DNA from: Clostridiales bacterium
Lineage (GTDB): Bacteria > Bacillota > Clostridia > Christensenellales > Pumilibacteraceae
Reading direction: 5' to 3'
Assembly (NCBI GenBank): GCA_022511445.1
Contig: JAFLVE010000013.1
Span: forward strand, 1-55,673
Length of the DNA stretch: 55,673 nucleotides
Shown: piece after piece, positions 1 through 8,144 of the stretch
How positions within the stretch are numbered: the stretch's first letter is position 1
How the letters are laid out: every line of letters begins with the position of its first letter
Notes under the pieces: model-generated
Seen by the model: only the letters and a program-made list of their open reading frames with translations
Told to the model about the DNA's origin: nothing
The model's database searches: none
Translations under genes and position numbers: made by a program

Positions 1-1104
1 TGCAAACCAAGCGGCGCCGTTAAGAATAATCTGAGTAATATTGCCGTAAGTCTCGACGTTGTTGATAAGCGTCGGCTTGCCGAACAATCCTTTTACCGCG
101 GGGAAAGGAGGACGCTGGCGAGGCTCGCCGCGCTTACCCTCCGAGGAGTTAAGGAGCGCCGTCTCCTCGCCACAGACGAAAGCGCCCGCGCCGAGACGAA
201 GCTCGAGATTGAATTTTTTGCCGAGGCCCAAGCAGTTAGAGCCGAGTATGCCGTAGTCAAGCGCCTGCTTGATAGCGATTTCGAGACGGTGTACCGCAAT
301 AGGGTACTCCGCACGAACGTAGATAACGCCGTGCTCCGCGCCTACTGCGTAGCCCGCAATCATCATCGCCTCGATAACGGCGTGAGGATCGCCCTCGAGA
401 AGCGACCTGTCCATGAACGCGCCGGGGTCGCCCTCGTCCGCGTTACATACGACGTACTTATCCGTGCCGGGCGCGTCGTGGGTAAACTGCCACTTCATAC
501 CCGTCGGGAAGCCCGCGCCGCCGCGGCCGCGAAGTCCGCTCGCTTTAATCTCGTCTATAACCTGCTGCTGGCTCATCGAGGATACGACCTTTTCGTACGC
601 CTTGTATCCGCCGTACGCAAGGTACTCGTCGATGTTTTCGGGATCGATAAGTCCGCAGTTTCTGAGCACTATGCGGCGCTGGCTCTTGTAGAACGCAGTA
701 TCGTTAATCGACTTAAACTTGCCGTCCGCGTCCTTTTCCGCATGGAGAAGGCGTTCGACGGGCACGCCGTTTTTAATATGCGACTCGACGATTTCGTCGA
801 CGTCGTCGGGCTGAACGTGAGTATAGAACGCGTCGTCGGGATAAACAACGACGATAGGTCCCTTGGAGCAAAGTCCGAAGCAACCCGTCATAATAACCTT
901 TACGTCCTTATCGAGCTTTGCTTTTTTAAGCGCGGCGTCGAGACGCTCGTGAATGACGGTGCTGTTACCGGACGTACAGCCGGTACCGCCGCAGATAAGA
1001 ACATGACGCTTGACTGCCGCCTCCGCCGTCGACTTTGCCGCACGGTTAGCAATCTGCGCCTGCATTTTATCGCGAATTTCCTGTAATTGCGCTAATGTTT
1101 TCAT
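1..1104 (-). CDS. hydB: NuoF/HydB-like subunit of NAD(P)-linked [FeFe] hydrogenase, partial
   Basis: Translated directly from the minus strand; there is no stop before the window edge, so only about 368 N-terminal codons are present. Residues about 30-105 form a thioredoxin-like [2Fe-2S] domain with CGGTGC and GCFGLC cysteine pairs. The NuoF-type flavin/NADH domain follows, with GLRGRGGAGFPTG (FMN loop) and CNADEGDPGAF. In known complexes (HydABC, Hnd) this subunit carries FMN and exchanges electrons between NAD(P)H, ferredoxin and the hydrogenase subunit. The start ATG lies 14 bases after the preceding NuoE-like gene, whose stop codon is part of the AAGGAG ribosome site, so the two are translationally linked. 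The catalytic hydrogenase subunit would be expected beyond the edge. A formate dehydrogenase-linked NuoF is the alternative. Confidence 0.9.
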   Translation of the reverse strand, partial: MKTLAQLQEIRDKMQAQIANRAAKSTAEAAVKRHVLICGGTGCTSGNSTVIHERLDAALKKAKLDKDVKVIMTGCFGLCSKGPIVVVYPDDAFYTHVQPDDVDEIVESHIKNGVPVERLLHAEKDADGKFKSINDTAFYKSQRRIVLRNCGLIDPENIDEYLAYGGYKAYEKVVSSMSQQQVIDEIKASGLRGRGGAGFPTGMKWQFTHDAPGTDKYVVCNADEGDPGAFMDRSLLEGDPHAVIEAMMIAGYAVGAEHGVIYVRAEYPIAVHRLEIAIKQALDYGILGSNCLGLGKKFNLELRLGAGAFVCGEETALLNSSEGKRGEPRQRPPFPAVKGLFGKPTLINNVETYGNITQIILNGAAWFA

Positions 1105-1118
1105 ATTCGCTTTTCTCC

Positions 1119-1586
1119 TTAGATCTCGTTGTACTTAGCGAGAATCTCGTCGACGCTCGCCTCGGTAACCTTGCCGTACACCTCGCCGTTGACGGTGAGC
1201 ACGGGCGCAAGTCCACAGCAGCCTATGCAACGCGTTGCTTCGAGTGTGAAGCGTCCGTCGTCCGTCGTGTGTCCGGGCTCGACTTTGAGAAGCCTTTGGA
1301 ACTTTTCGATAACGCCGCCGCTTCCCTTTACGTAGCAAGCCGTACCGAGACAGACGGCAATCCTAATCTGTCCGGGCTGCTCCAAACGGAACTGCGAATA
1401 AAAAGTCGCAATGCCGTAAACGGTGGAGAGCGGAACGCCGAAATAATCGGCTATTTTTAGCTGAACTTCGAGCGGAAGGTACCCGTAGATTTCCTGTGCC
1501 TTCTGCATCGCCATCATGACGGGACCGGGAACGTCTTTTAAGCTCTCGAGCGCCGCGTCAAACTGCTTGTCCTTATCTTCGGCCAT
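1119..1586 (-). CDS. hydC: NuoE/HydC-like [2Fe-2S] subunit
   Basis: 155 residues, the normal length for the 24-kDa NuoE family. The helical N-terminal part is followed by a thioredoxin-like ferredoxin fold with CLGTAC (C-x4-C) and CIGCC (C-x3-C), the four ligands of one [2Fe-2S] cluster. It passes electrons between the flavin subunit (next gene) and the rest of an electron-bifurcating hydrogenase or related complex in the cytoplasm. The ATG is preceded by AAAGGAG at normal spacing. It is the first gene of its transcript, with a recognisable promoter and a palindrome in the leader. Confidence 0.92.
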   Translation of the reverse strand: MAEDKDKQFDAALESLKDVPGPVMMAMQKAQEIYGYLPLEVQLKIADYFGVPLSTVYGIATFYSQFRLEQPGQIRIAVCLGTACYVKGSGGVIEKFQRLLKVEPGHTTDDGRFTLEATRCIGCCGLAPVLTVNGEVYGKVTEASVDEILAKYNEI

Positions 1587-1626
1587 GGTATATAAACTCC
1601 TTTTGGATTTTTTAACTTAAGTGGCG

Positions 1627-1644
1627 TACGCAATATATTGCGTA
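1627..1644. promoter_or_regulatory. Perfect 18-bp palindrome in the hydC leader (candidate operator)
   Basis: TACGCAATATATTGCGTA reads identically on both strands. Its centre is about 20 bases downstream of the predicted start of transcription, a typical repressor position. It does not match the Rex consensus (TTGTGA..TCACAA type). The regulator is unknown. Confidence 0.4.
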
Positions 1645-1663
1645 ATAGCGCACATACAGCACT

Positions 1664-1692
1664 AATATAACACATTTTTTATCGCATTTCAA
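1664..1692 (-). promoter_or_regulatory. Promoter of the hydC-hydB transcript
   Basis: On the minus strand TTGAAA (1687-1692) and TATATT (1664-1669) are separated by exactly 17 bases, and the -10 has an upstream TGT (extended -10). The predicted transcription start is near 1657, leaving a leader of about 70 bases. Confidence 0.65.
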
Positions 1693-1784
1693 CTATTCCC
1701 GCCTTTTAAAAATAAAAGTTCGCAGCCGCTAACTTAAATATTTTTTACCGACGGTTTGTTAATGCCGCCGCAGACGGCCGGTAA

Positions 1785-1808
1785 ATAAAAAAGACCGCAA
1801 AGCGGTCC
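1785..1808 (-). terminator. Intrinsic terminator after nfnB
   Basis: Read on the minus strand, GACCGCTTTGCGGTC forms a short GC hairpin followed at once by six T residues, 14 bases after the nfnB stop. Confidence 0.75.
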
Positions 1809-1821
1809 TTAATTTTATCTC

Positions 1822-3213
1822 TTATTTCTTTTCCGCGTGGCGGCGTTTAATATACTCGTCTATGCTCTCCGCGGCGGATTTACCCGCGCCCATTGCGAGT
1901 ATTACCGTTGCGGCGCCCGTAACGGCATCGCCGCCCGCATAAACGCCTTCGCGCGTTGTCATAAGACTTTCGTCCACTACTATTCCGCCCCACTTTTGCG
2001 TTTCTATCCCGGGCGTGGTGTTTTTAATAAGGGGATTGGGCGAAGTTCCGATAGCGACTATAACCGCGTCGACGTCCAAAGTAAAATCACTGCCCTCGAC
2101 GGGAACGGGACGGCGCCGTCCCGACGCGTCCGGCTCACCGAGCGTCATTACATTACAGCGTAGCCCTATCACGTTTTTATTGTCGTCGCCAACAACTTCG
2201 ACGGGCGCGGTTAAAAACTTAAACTCGACGCCCTCTTCCTTTGCGTGTTCCACTTCCTCTTTGCGTGCGGGAAGCTCGGTTTCGCTTCTTCTGTATACGA
2301 TTGTAACTTTATTTGCGCCTAAACGAAGCGCGCAGCGCGCGGCGTCCATTGCGACGTTTCCGCCGCCGACAACCGCAACCTCTTTGCTGTGCTTAATCGG
2401 TGTGTCCGAATCTTCGCGGTACGCCTTCATAAGATTGATTCGGGTTAAAAACTCGTTGGCGGAATACACGCCGTTAAGCTCCTCGCCCTTTATCTTCATA
2501 AAATTCGGAAGCCCCGCGCCCGTACCGACAAACACCGCGTCGAATTCTTTTAACAGTTCGTCGACAAGGACGGTGCGCCCCACTACCGTATTGGTCTCGA
2601 ACTTAACTCCGCGCTCCTTGAGATTGTCGATTTCTTCGGCGACAATAGCTTTTGGGAGCCTGAATTCGGGGATACCGTACACAAGAACTCCGCCCGCAAT
2701 ATGCAGCGCCTCGAACACGGTAACGGCATAGCCGCGATTATTAAGCTCGCCCGCACACGCAAGAGAGGCGGGGCCCGAGCCTACGACGGCGACCTTATGA
2801 CCGTTTTGCTTAGGCTTTTCGTCAGCGGACTTATGCGAATTATGACAGTCGGCTACGAAACGTTCCAGCCGACCTATTCCGACGGGCTCGCCCTTTATGC
2901 CGCGAACACACTTACTTTCGCACTGGCTTTCCTGCGGGCACACTCTTCCGCACACCGCGGCGAGCGAGCTCGATTTTTGTATGACCTTATACGCTTCTTC
3001 ATAGTTACCGCCCGCCACCTCGCGTATAAAGGACGGTATATCTATGCCGACGGGACAGCCGGTCGTGCACGGTTTGTTTTTACAGTTAAGACAGCGCTCC
3101 GCTTCGCTTTTTGCCGCCTCCTCGGTATAGCCGAGCGCGACCTCGTTAAAGTTACGGACGCGAGAAGCGGGGTCCTGCGTGGGCATTGGATTTTTCTTTG
3201 GCGAGTTATTCAT
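1822..3213 (-). CDS. nfnB: NfnB, large subunit of electron-bifurcating NADH-dependent ferredoxin:NADP+ oxidoreductase
   Basis: The chosen start gives 463 residues. An upstream in-frame ATG at 3240 is less likely, because 3213 has GGGGGCGGAG in front and its ATG overlaps the nfnA stop (TGATG coupling). The N-terminal region has the ferredoxin-like cysteine pattern CLNCKNKPCTTGCPVG and CGRVCPQESQCESKC, binding two [4Fe-4S] clusters. FAD and NADPH Rossmann folds of the glutamate synthase small-subunit family follow (VAVVGSGPASLACAG, VAVVGGGNVAMDAAR, GVYAGGDAVTGAATV). The family includes GltD, but the adjacent NfnA partner decides the call. The complex links NADPH to NADH plus reduced ferredoxin. 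Confidence 0.9.
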   Translation of the reverse strand: MNNSPKKNPMPTQDPASRVRNFNEVALGYTEEAAKSEAERCLNCKNKPCTTGCPVGIDIPSFIREVAGGNYEEAYKVIQKSSSLAAVCGRVCPQESQCESKCVRGIKGEPVGIGRLERFVADCHNSHKSADEKPKQNGHKVAVVGSGPASLACAGELNNRGYAVTVFEALHIAGGVLVYGIPEFRLPKAIVAEEIDNLKERGVKFETNTVVGRTVLVDELLKEFDAVFVGTGAGLPNFMKIKGEELNGVYSANEFLTRINLMKAYREDSDTPIKHSKEVAVVGGGNVAMDAARCALRLGANKVTIVYRRSETELPARKEEVEHAKEEGVEFKFLTAPVEVVGDDNKNVIGLRCNVMTLGEPDASGRRRPVPVEGSDFTLDVDAVIVAIGTSPNPLIKNTTPGIETQKWGGIVVDESLMTTREGVYAGGDAVTGAATVILAMGAGKSAAESIDEYIKRRHAEKK

Positions 3214-4052
3214 CACTCCGCCCCCTTCAGTAAGCTGCATTCCTTTTCGTAGGCGCGTTTTTCAAACTCGCCGTAAATTCTTCCGCGTTCTATCGCCGCG
3301 TCGAAATCCACCTTGTGCCCGTCGAAGTCGGGCCCGTCCACACACGCGAACTTCATTTCCCCGCCGACGGTAAGACGACAGCCGCCGCACATGCCCGTGC
3401 CGTCTATCATTATGGGGTTCATCGACACAACCGTTTTAATCCCGTATTTTTCGGTAAGCTTACAGACAAACTTCATCATTACGAGCGGACCTATGGCTAT
3501 AACCTCGTCGTAAGCGTTGCCCGCTTTAATAAGCTCCTCGAGCGCGGCTGTTACAAGCCCTTTGCTTCCCGCACTGCCGTCGTCGGTCATAAGCTTACAT
3601 ACGCTCGAACAGGCGCGGAATTCGTCTTCGAGAATGACCAATTCCTTGTTCCTAAACCCTATAACGGAGTGAACCTCCGCACCGAGAGAATGAAGCTTTT
3701 TAGCGACGGGAAGTGCGATTGCACAGCCCACGCCGCCGCCTACTACCGCAACCTTTTTTAATCCGTCAAGCTCGGAAGGCCGTCCGAGCGGACCTACAAA
3801 ATCGCAGATACTGTCGCCGACGTTCAGCCTGTTAAGCTTATGCGTTGTCGCGCCCACTATCTGAAATATTATGGTCACGGTGCCGTGCGTCCTGTCGTAG
3901 TCGGCTATAGTGAGCGGGATTCTTTCGCCCTCTCCGTCCACGCGCAAAATTATAAACTGCCCGGGCTCCGCCTTTTTGGCAACAGCGGGACAGTGTACGA
4001 TCATTTTCGTGACGGTTTTATTTAGTGATTGTTTTTCGAGGATCTTGTACAT
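3213..4052 (-). CDS. nfnA: NfnA, small subunit of electron-bifurcating transhydrogenase
   Basis: 279 residues of the ferredoxin-NADP reductase/PyrK family. There is an FAD-binding barrel (GQFIILRVDGEGERIPLTIAD), an NAD-binding Rossmann region (VAVVGGGVGCAIALPVAK), and a C-terminal [2Fe-2S] motif (GTGMCGGCRLTVGG...ACVDGP). PyrK subunits of dihydroorotate dehydrogenase look similar, but no pyrD is adjacent and nfnB overlaps its stop, which fits NfnA. The start has AAAGGAT upstream. Confidence 0.9.
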   Translation of the reverse strand: MYKILEKQSLNKTVTKMIVHCPAVAKKAEPGQFIILRVDGEGERIPLTIADYDRTHGTVTIIFQIVGATTHKLNRLNVGDSICDFVGPLGRPSELDGLKKVAVVGGGVGCAIALPVAKKLHSLGAEVHSVIGFRNKELVILEDEFRACSSVCKLMTDDGSAGSKGLVTAALEELIKAGNAYDEVIAIGPLVMMKFVCKLTEKYGIKTVVSMNPIMIDGTGMCGGCRLTVGGEMKFACVDGPDFDGHKVDFDAAIERGRIYGEFEKRAYEKECSLLKGAE

Positions 4053-4097
4053 CTTTTATCCTTTCGATTCCGCACCTAAATATTTAATCTGATATAT

Positions 4098-4126
4098 AAT
4101 ATAGCACAAACGAAATCGGATATCAA
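4098..4126 (-). promoter_or_regulatory. Promoter of nfnAB
   Basis: TTGATA (4121-4126) and TATATT (4098-4103) on the minus strand with a 17-base spacer; the predicted start is about 40 bases before the nfnA ATG. Confidence 0.6.
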
Positions 4127-4149
4127 GTAAATATAAATATTGTCTGTCA

Positions 4150-4854
4150 CTAAACGGACAGAGCGTAGTATACTTCGACGGTAGCGCGGACTTGCACAAA
4201 CCGTATGTACGACAGAAGCGTTCTGCTATCACCCACCGCGTCGTACTCGGAAGCAATATCGAACGCACGGGCAAGCGCCGCGTTTTCCATACTTAACGAA
4301 AGCGCTTTCAGCTTTCTGCATGCGGAGGAAACGGCAAAATCGGCGGCGGCGTCGCTCATTTTTCCACGGTCGAGCTCTCTTGACGCATTATACAACGCTT
4401 CGTTAAACTCACCGAACGCGTAGTTTAGCGCGGCACTATCCTTGCCGCTTAATTTACATGGCGGCATCGCGAGCGAAAAGTAGCTTGCGCCTTCGTTTAC
4501 TTCCGTCAATTCTTTAACGTCCGACTCCCTATCGTACACCGCGGCAACGGAACGAAAAATCCCGTCGTTGTACAGGTATCCCGCGCCGCCGCGCGAGGAA
4601 CATTCCTGCACCAAGAGTAACGCCGTCGTAATATCGCCGGACTCGCCGGTTACCAAGTAATAAAACTTCTTTTCCGAATTAGCGGGCGGCGCGCCGCTTA
4701 TAAGCCCGTCTTCCGATTTTTTAGGCAAAAACACGGCAAGCAGAATTATCCCTGCGGTTAAAACCAAAAGCACTATTACAAGAAGCGCCGCGCCCCGACC
4801 GCCGCCGCCGTTTTTTCGTTTTATAAAATACGCTCCCGAACTGTATTCCGCCAT
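4150..4854 (-). CDS. Single-pass membrane protein with SPOR-like segment
   Basis: 234 residues. A basic, glycine-rich N-terminus (to about residue 20) is followed by one hydrophobic helix (about 22-44) and then an extracytoplasmic part. Residues about 63-115 (FYYLVTGESGD..A..L.....GGAGYLYNDGIFRSVAAVY) have the spacing of a SPOR peptidoglycan-binding domain: two strand-helix units ending in a second aromatic/valine strand. The remainder is predicted helical with no recognised motif. If it is a SPOR protein it would sit at the division site or cell wall; that is inference. A small inverted repeat (4143-4162) covers the end of the gene. It is divergently transcribed from the DUF6062-type gene, whose -35 lies only a few bases before this ATG. 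Confidence 0.7.
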   Translation of the reverse strand: MAEYSSGAYFIKRKNGGGGRGAALLVIVLLVLTAGIILLAVFLPKKSEDGLISGAPPANSEKKFYYLVTGESGDITTALLLVQECSSRGGAGYLYNDGIFRSVAAVYDRESDVKELTEVNEGASYFSLAMPPCKLSGKDSAALNYAFGEFNEALYNASRELDRGKMSDAAADFAVSSACRKLKALSLSMENAALARAFDIASEYDAVGDSRTLLSYIRFVQVRATVEVYYALSV

Positions 4855-4859
4855 CGACC

Positions 4860-4888
4860 TTGCCTTTTTATATTTTTTGTGTTATAAT
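4860..4888 (+). promoter_or_regulatory. Promoter of the DUF6062-type gene
   Basis: TTGCCT (4860-4865), a 17-base spacer, and a perfect TATAAT (4883-4888). It begins 6 bases upstream of the divergent gene's start codon, so the two genes share a compact control region. Confidence 0.7.
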
Positions 4889-4916
4889 ATCCGTATATTA
4901 TATTCACGGAGCGAAT

Positions 4917-5570
4917 ATGCAATACCACATTCAAACTGCGCCGTTGTGGGACGCGTACAGACAGGACGGCTGCCCGCTGTGCAGACTGCATAGCATGCGG
5001 GAGGATAAGCTTATAAGCCAGTACCTATCCGACAACGTAATGGACCCCGATTTTCGCGTCGCTTCCAATAACAAGGGCTTTTGCAAAAAGCACATTGACA
5101 TGATGTACAGCGGTCTGAATAAGCTCGGGCTCGCGCTTCAGCTCGAAACGCGCGCCGCGGCGTTAAACGCGCTTATAAAAGCCCCGAGCGATAAAAAGTC
5201 GGCAAAAAAACTCGCGGGCACGTTAAAAGCGCACCGCGGCTGCGTAATTTGCGACGCGCTTGACGAAGTTATGCCCAGATACTTTATGACGGTATCGCAG
5301 ATGTACGCCAACGAGCCGGAATTTCCCGAGCTGTTTGCAAACGCCTCGCACTGTTTATCTCACGCAATAGAGTTATTCGAGGCGGCGGAATTCGCGGGCA
5401 AAAGCGTACCCGCACTTTGCGCCGCGCTGTCCTACTCGCTAAAGCGCGACCTAAAGCGCACGGAGGAGGAGCTTAGAGATTTTGCGGACTGCTTCGACCA
5501 TAAAAACGCCGGCTCACGCCCCGACCCTTCCGCAATCCCACGTGCAATAAAGCTACTCATTACCGAATAA
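4917..5570 (+). CDS. DUF6062-type cysteine-pair protein
   Basis: 217 residues from the ATG at 4917, chosen over an upstream ATG at 4860 because GGAG lies 6 bases before it and because 4860 would lie inside the promoter. It carries CPLC at residues 19-22, CKKH near 56 and CVIC near 109, a spacing suggesting one or two metal sites, plus many helices. It resembles proteins annotated DUF6062 in Clostridia, for which no function is established to my knowledge. It has its own promoter and terminator, so it is a single-gene transcript. Confidence 0.75.
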   Translation: MQYHIQTAPLWDAYRQDGCPLCRLHSMREDKLISQYLSDNVMDPDFRVASNNKGFCKKHIDMMYSGLNKLGLALQLETRAAALNALIKAPSDKKSAKKLAGTLKAHRGCVICDALDEVMPRYFMTVSQMYANEPEFPELFANASHCLSHAIELFEAAEFAGKSVPALCAALSYSLKRDLKRTEEELRDFADCFDHKNAGSRPDPSAIPRAIKLLITE

Positions 5571-5587
5571 ACACGGTCGGATAAAAC

Positions 5588-5620
5588 AAACCCGCAGGCA
5601 TTACGCCTACGGGTTTTATA
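5588..5620 (+). terminator. Intrinsic terminator after the DUF6062-type gene
   Basis: AAACCCGCAGGC and GCCTACGGGTTT pair around an ATTAC loop and end in a T-rich tract. Confidence 0.8.
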
Positions 5621-5650
5621 TTGTTCTCCTTTTACGGAATTTCTTGCAAA

Positions 5651-5845
5651 CAAAAATCCCGCCTGTGCCGCAGAGTAAACCGTGTTCTAACCCGCTTTAT
5701 AGCAGGTGGGTTGGCTGATCCGTTGTTCTGTCTTCCCCTGCTTACTTTCGTAAAATTACTGAGGCCCGACATAGTACCGTATACGCGCCATCCCTTTTGT
5801 GAATTGAGGTTATAAATATGGTCGCTTCTCGAACACCGCAGGATG
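5651..5845 (-). ncRNA. ssrS: Probable 6S RNA
   Basis: About 190 bases with no credible protein. Three things agree with 6S RNA. The 5' end reads CCTGCGGTGTTCG and the 3' end reads CTGCGGCACAGGCGGG, matching the conserved ends of the family (E. coli: CTGAGATGTTCG and CTGCGGCGGCA). Those ends can pair as a terminal stem (ATCCTGC..TGT with ACA..GCGGGAT). In the middle a long stem is closed by TTACGAAAGTAA, and a small hairpin (CCC..GGG) lies in the 3' half of the bubble. It is followed by a T-run and preceded by a housekeeping-type promoter. 6S RNA binds the sigma-70 holoenzyme and represses it in stationary phase. Exact ends are approximate. Confidence 0.75.
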
Positions 5846-5852
5846 TACTTAT

Positions 5853-5881
5853 AGTATATCCTCAATCGGGCGAAAAAACAA
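5853..5881 (-). promoter_or_regulatory. Promoter of the probable 6S RNA
   Basis: TTGTTT (5876-5881) and TATACT (5853-5858) on the minus strand, 17 bases apart, placing the RNA start at about 5845, exactly where the terminal stem begins. Confidence 0.55.
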
Positions 5882-5964
5882 TACCGCCCGCAAAAATTTT
5901 ATACGTAATATTTTTAAAAAACCTATTGACAAAACGCCAAAAGTATGTTAAGCGCGCCTTTTTG

Positions 5965-8136
5965 CTATTTTACCACGCTCTCGCCGTTCTCTCGCCTTAC
6001 TTCGACTACTACGTACGGACGGCCCTGCTCAATGCGGGACTCGGCTTTATTTGTTCTGTTAGCGTCGGTTTTTCCTGTTGTTCTACCGAGGTTGCATCTT
6101 AAAGCGTCGGTCTGATCCACGGTAAGCTTTCCGTCCAAAAAAGTCTTTACGTAATAATCGAAAAACGAGTCGAAAAGTTTATAGTCGCCAACCTTAGCGG
6201 CGATACGCATTTGTTGCGCCACCACGTCGTAAGGCGGAGTGCCGCTACGCGAAAGCACGTTAAGAAGGTGGGACGCAGCCGACACACTGCCGCTTTCGGT
6301 GAGGAACACGGCAAGTTGAAGCATAAACTCGTCGTCGCTGTGAAGCTTATAAACAAACTTGGACATCGACGAGTCCCGTTTACTGTGCCGCTTTGCGTCG
6401 ATTGCGTACATAGCGCCGTAGTAATACTCGTTTCTTTTACGCCTTAGCTTTCTTAATAGCGACGACCTTCTCCTGCCGTCGCCAAGACGCGCCGCCGTGA
6501 TTGCGGCAAGCGCGGCGTACTTGTCGTCGTGCTTGATTTTGTCGTAAATATAATAATAATTGCGCGAACACTCGGATATATTGCCGAGTATAAGGTGCGC
6601 CTCGGCACAAACGTTGTAGCCGTACTCCCCGTCGGGCCGAAGTCTTTTGTACTCCTCGGCATACCGCGCGACGGCATGGTACTCTTGTAATATCGATTCG
6701 ATATCTATAAGGAGATATAACGCCGGCATATATTCGGGGTCGAGGCTGTGCGACTTGTCCGCCTTGACGAACGCCTCCGTATAGTCGTGCCGCTTAAAAT
6801 CGATATACGCCTTATAGTACCAATACTGCTCGTTATATTCCTTGGACGGGTAGCTTTCGAGCGCCGCGTCCGCCCCGTCAAGGTCGTCAAGCTCGATTAA
6901 ACACGACGCCTCGTCGAAAAGATTTTCGAACAGCTTAAATTCATCGGCAAGCCGCTTATACGTTTTTGCCGCCTTTTCGTACTCCATTTGCGACACGCAA
7001 ACCTCGGCGTACTTAACATTGGCGGCGGGATCGTCGGGACGGCTTAAAATCATGCTCTCCGCTATCTCGAACGCCTTTTCGCCGTTTTTTGTAATAAGGT
7101 ACAAATCGATAAGCCTAAAGTATGCGCCCGCGTAAAAGTTGTCGCGTATGGAAAGCGCGGCCTGCATAATCTTAATCGCGGACATGTAATCGTTTTTTTG
7201 TATATACAAACTGGCGGCGTTTTCGTACACCGACCAGGCACGCAACAATTCGCCTCTGTCGGTAACGTGCGAACATTCGGTTGCCGCCGCCTCGTAGTCG
7301 GATAAAGCCGCGTCGAATTTACCCATTGAATGGTACGCGTAGCCGCGACGCGAGTATGCCATAAGTCGTTCGACGGGCGACGTTGCACGCTCTAAAGCCA
7401 AAGTCCACCGCGCAACGTTGTTTTCCGATTCCGACTTTGCAGGGTCGTAAAGATAAGTATCCTCTTCTTCTATCTCGACGTCAACCGTTTCGTCACCTGC
7501 CGACGGATAATCTATCATGCCGAAGTCGACTATAAGATTCATTATGCGCCCGTCCTCGGTAAGTCCGACGTAGCTACGGTACACGCCGTCGCCCCAGCCG
7601 GTGGAAAAAACAGCGTAACTGTTGCCGAACATCTCGACGGTAGTATGCGTTTGCCCGTTAAGAATGATATGACCGGCAAGCGGGTGCACCTCGTCCGACA
7701 AGTGCGAGGCATATGTTTTATAAGCAACCTCGTCCGCAAGACAGCACACGCCCGAAAGAATGGACGAAGCCGCAGCGTCGGAGGAATAAGCGAGCTTACC
7801 CAAAATCTTGTCGCGCTCACCCGGAAAGCAAAGCTCCCACCTGTCGATTTTCTCTTCGCCGAATTTGAAACCGCAGTACGCGACGCGCTCGCCGCCGTCG
7901 GTCATACAGCACAGGCAGTACGGAAACCCCACCACGCCGAATTCGCGGGCGAACGGGAGATATTTATGCGCAGACGAATACGCGTCGAATAAAACGAGCT
8001 TGTTCGACGCGAATTGCACAAAGCCGTATTCGGTGTATGCAAGGCTAACGTCGCACACTCGGCGCGTGGCAATCGCCTCGCCGAAGTCGATGGGCGCATA
8101 CAGTCGGCTTTTGGGTATTTTAACCGTTTTTTTCAA
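5965..8136 (-). CDS. DUF4241-like domain fused to tetratricopeptide repeats
   Basis: 723 residues. The first 230 or so resemble DUF4241; the best landmark is FSTGWGDGVYRSYVG...LIVDFG at about 178-207. An acidic linker (VEIEEEDTYLYD) leads into repeated 34-residue helix pairs typical of TPRs from about 255 to 600, e.g. AYSRRGYAYHSMGKFDAALSDYEAA. There is no signal peptide or membrane segment, so it should be a cytoplasmic scaffold or adaptor. It starts 8 bases after the dapL stop and is the last gene of the glutamine/DAP cluster. No enzymatic function can be assigned. Confidence 0.8.
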   Translation of the reverse strand: MKKTVKIPKSRLYAPIDFGEAIATRRVCDVSLAYTEYGFVQFASNKLVLFDAYSSAHKYLPFAREFGVVGFPYCLCCMTDGGERVAYCGFKFGEEKIDRWELCFPGERDKILGKLAYSSDAAASSILSGVCCLADEVAYKTYASHLSDEVHPLAGHIILNGQTHTTVEMFGNSYAVFSTGWGDGVYRSYVGLTEDGRIMNLIVDFGMIDYPSAGDETVDVEIEEEDTYLYDPAKSESENNVARWTLALERATSPVERLMAYSRRGYAYHSMGKFDAALSDYEAAATECSHVTDRGELLRAWSVYENAASLYIQKNDYMSAIKIMQAALSIRDNFYAGAYFRLIDLYLITKNGEKAFEIAESMILSRPDDPAANVKYAEVCVSQMEYEKAAKTYKRLADEFKLFENLFDEASCLIELDDLDGADAALESYPSKEYNEQYWYYKAYIDFKRHDYTEAFVKADKSHSLDPEYMPALYLLIDIESILQEYHAVARYAEEYKRLRPDGEYGYNVCAEAHLILGNISECSRNYYYIYDKIKHDDKYAALAAITAARLGDGRRRSSLLRKLRRKRNEYYYGAMYAIDAKRHSKRDSSMSKFVYKLHSDDEFMLQLAVFLTESGSVSAASHLLNVLSRSGTPPYDVVAQQMRIAAKVGDYKLFDSFFDYYVKTFLDGKLTVDQTDALRCNLGRTTGKTDANRTNKAESRIEQGRPYVVVEVRRENGESVVK

Positions 8137-8144
8137 AGTAGAAT

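Noticed and set aside
289-1086. Long plus-strand frame opposite the NuoF-like gene
   Set aside because: It is the antisense shadow of the real minus-strand gene, with no ribosome site and arginine/valine-rich nonsense composition. The same applies to 12428-13627, 9391-10188, 21488-23086, 23114-24064 and 50439-51974.
3214-3240. Upstream start codon of nfnB at 3240
   Set aside because: The ATG at 3213 overlaps the nfnA stop and has a strong ribosome site; the upstream codons are the nfnA tail read in another frame.
5900-5964. Plus-strand TTGACA near 5922 as a promoter
   Set aside because: No acceptable -10 at 16-18 bases, and it would only drive antisense to the TPR gene.
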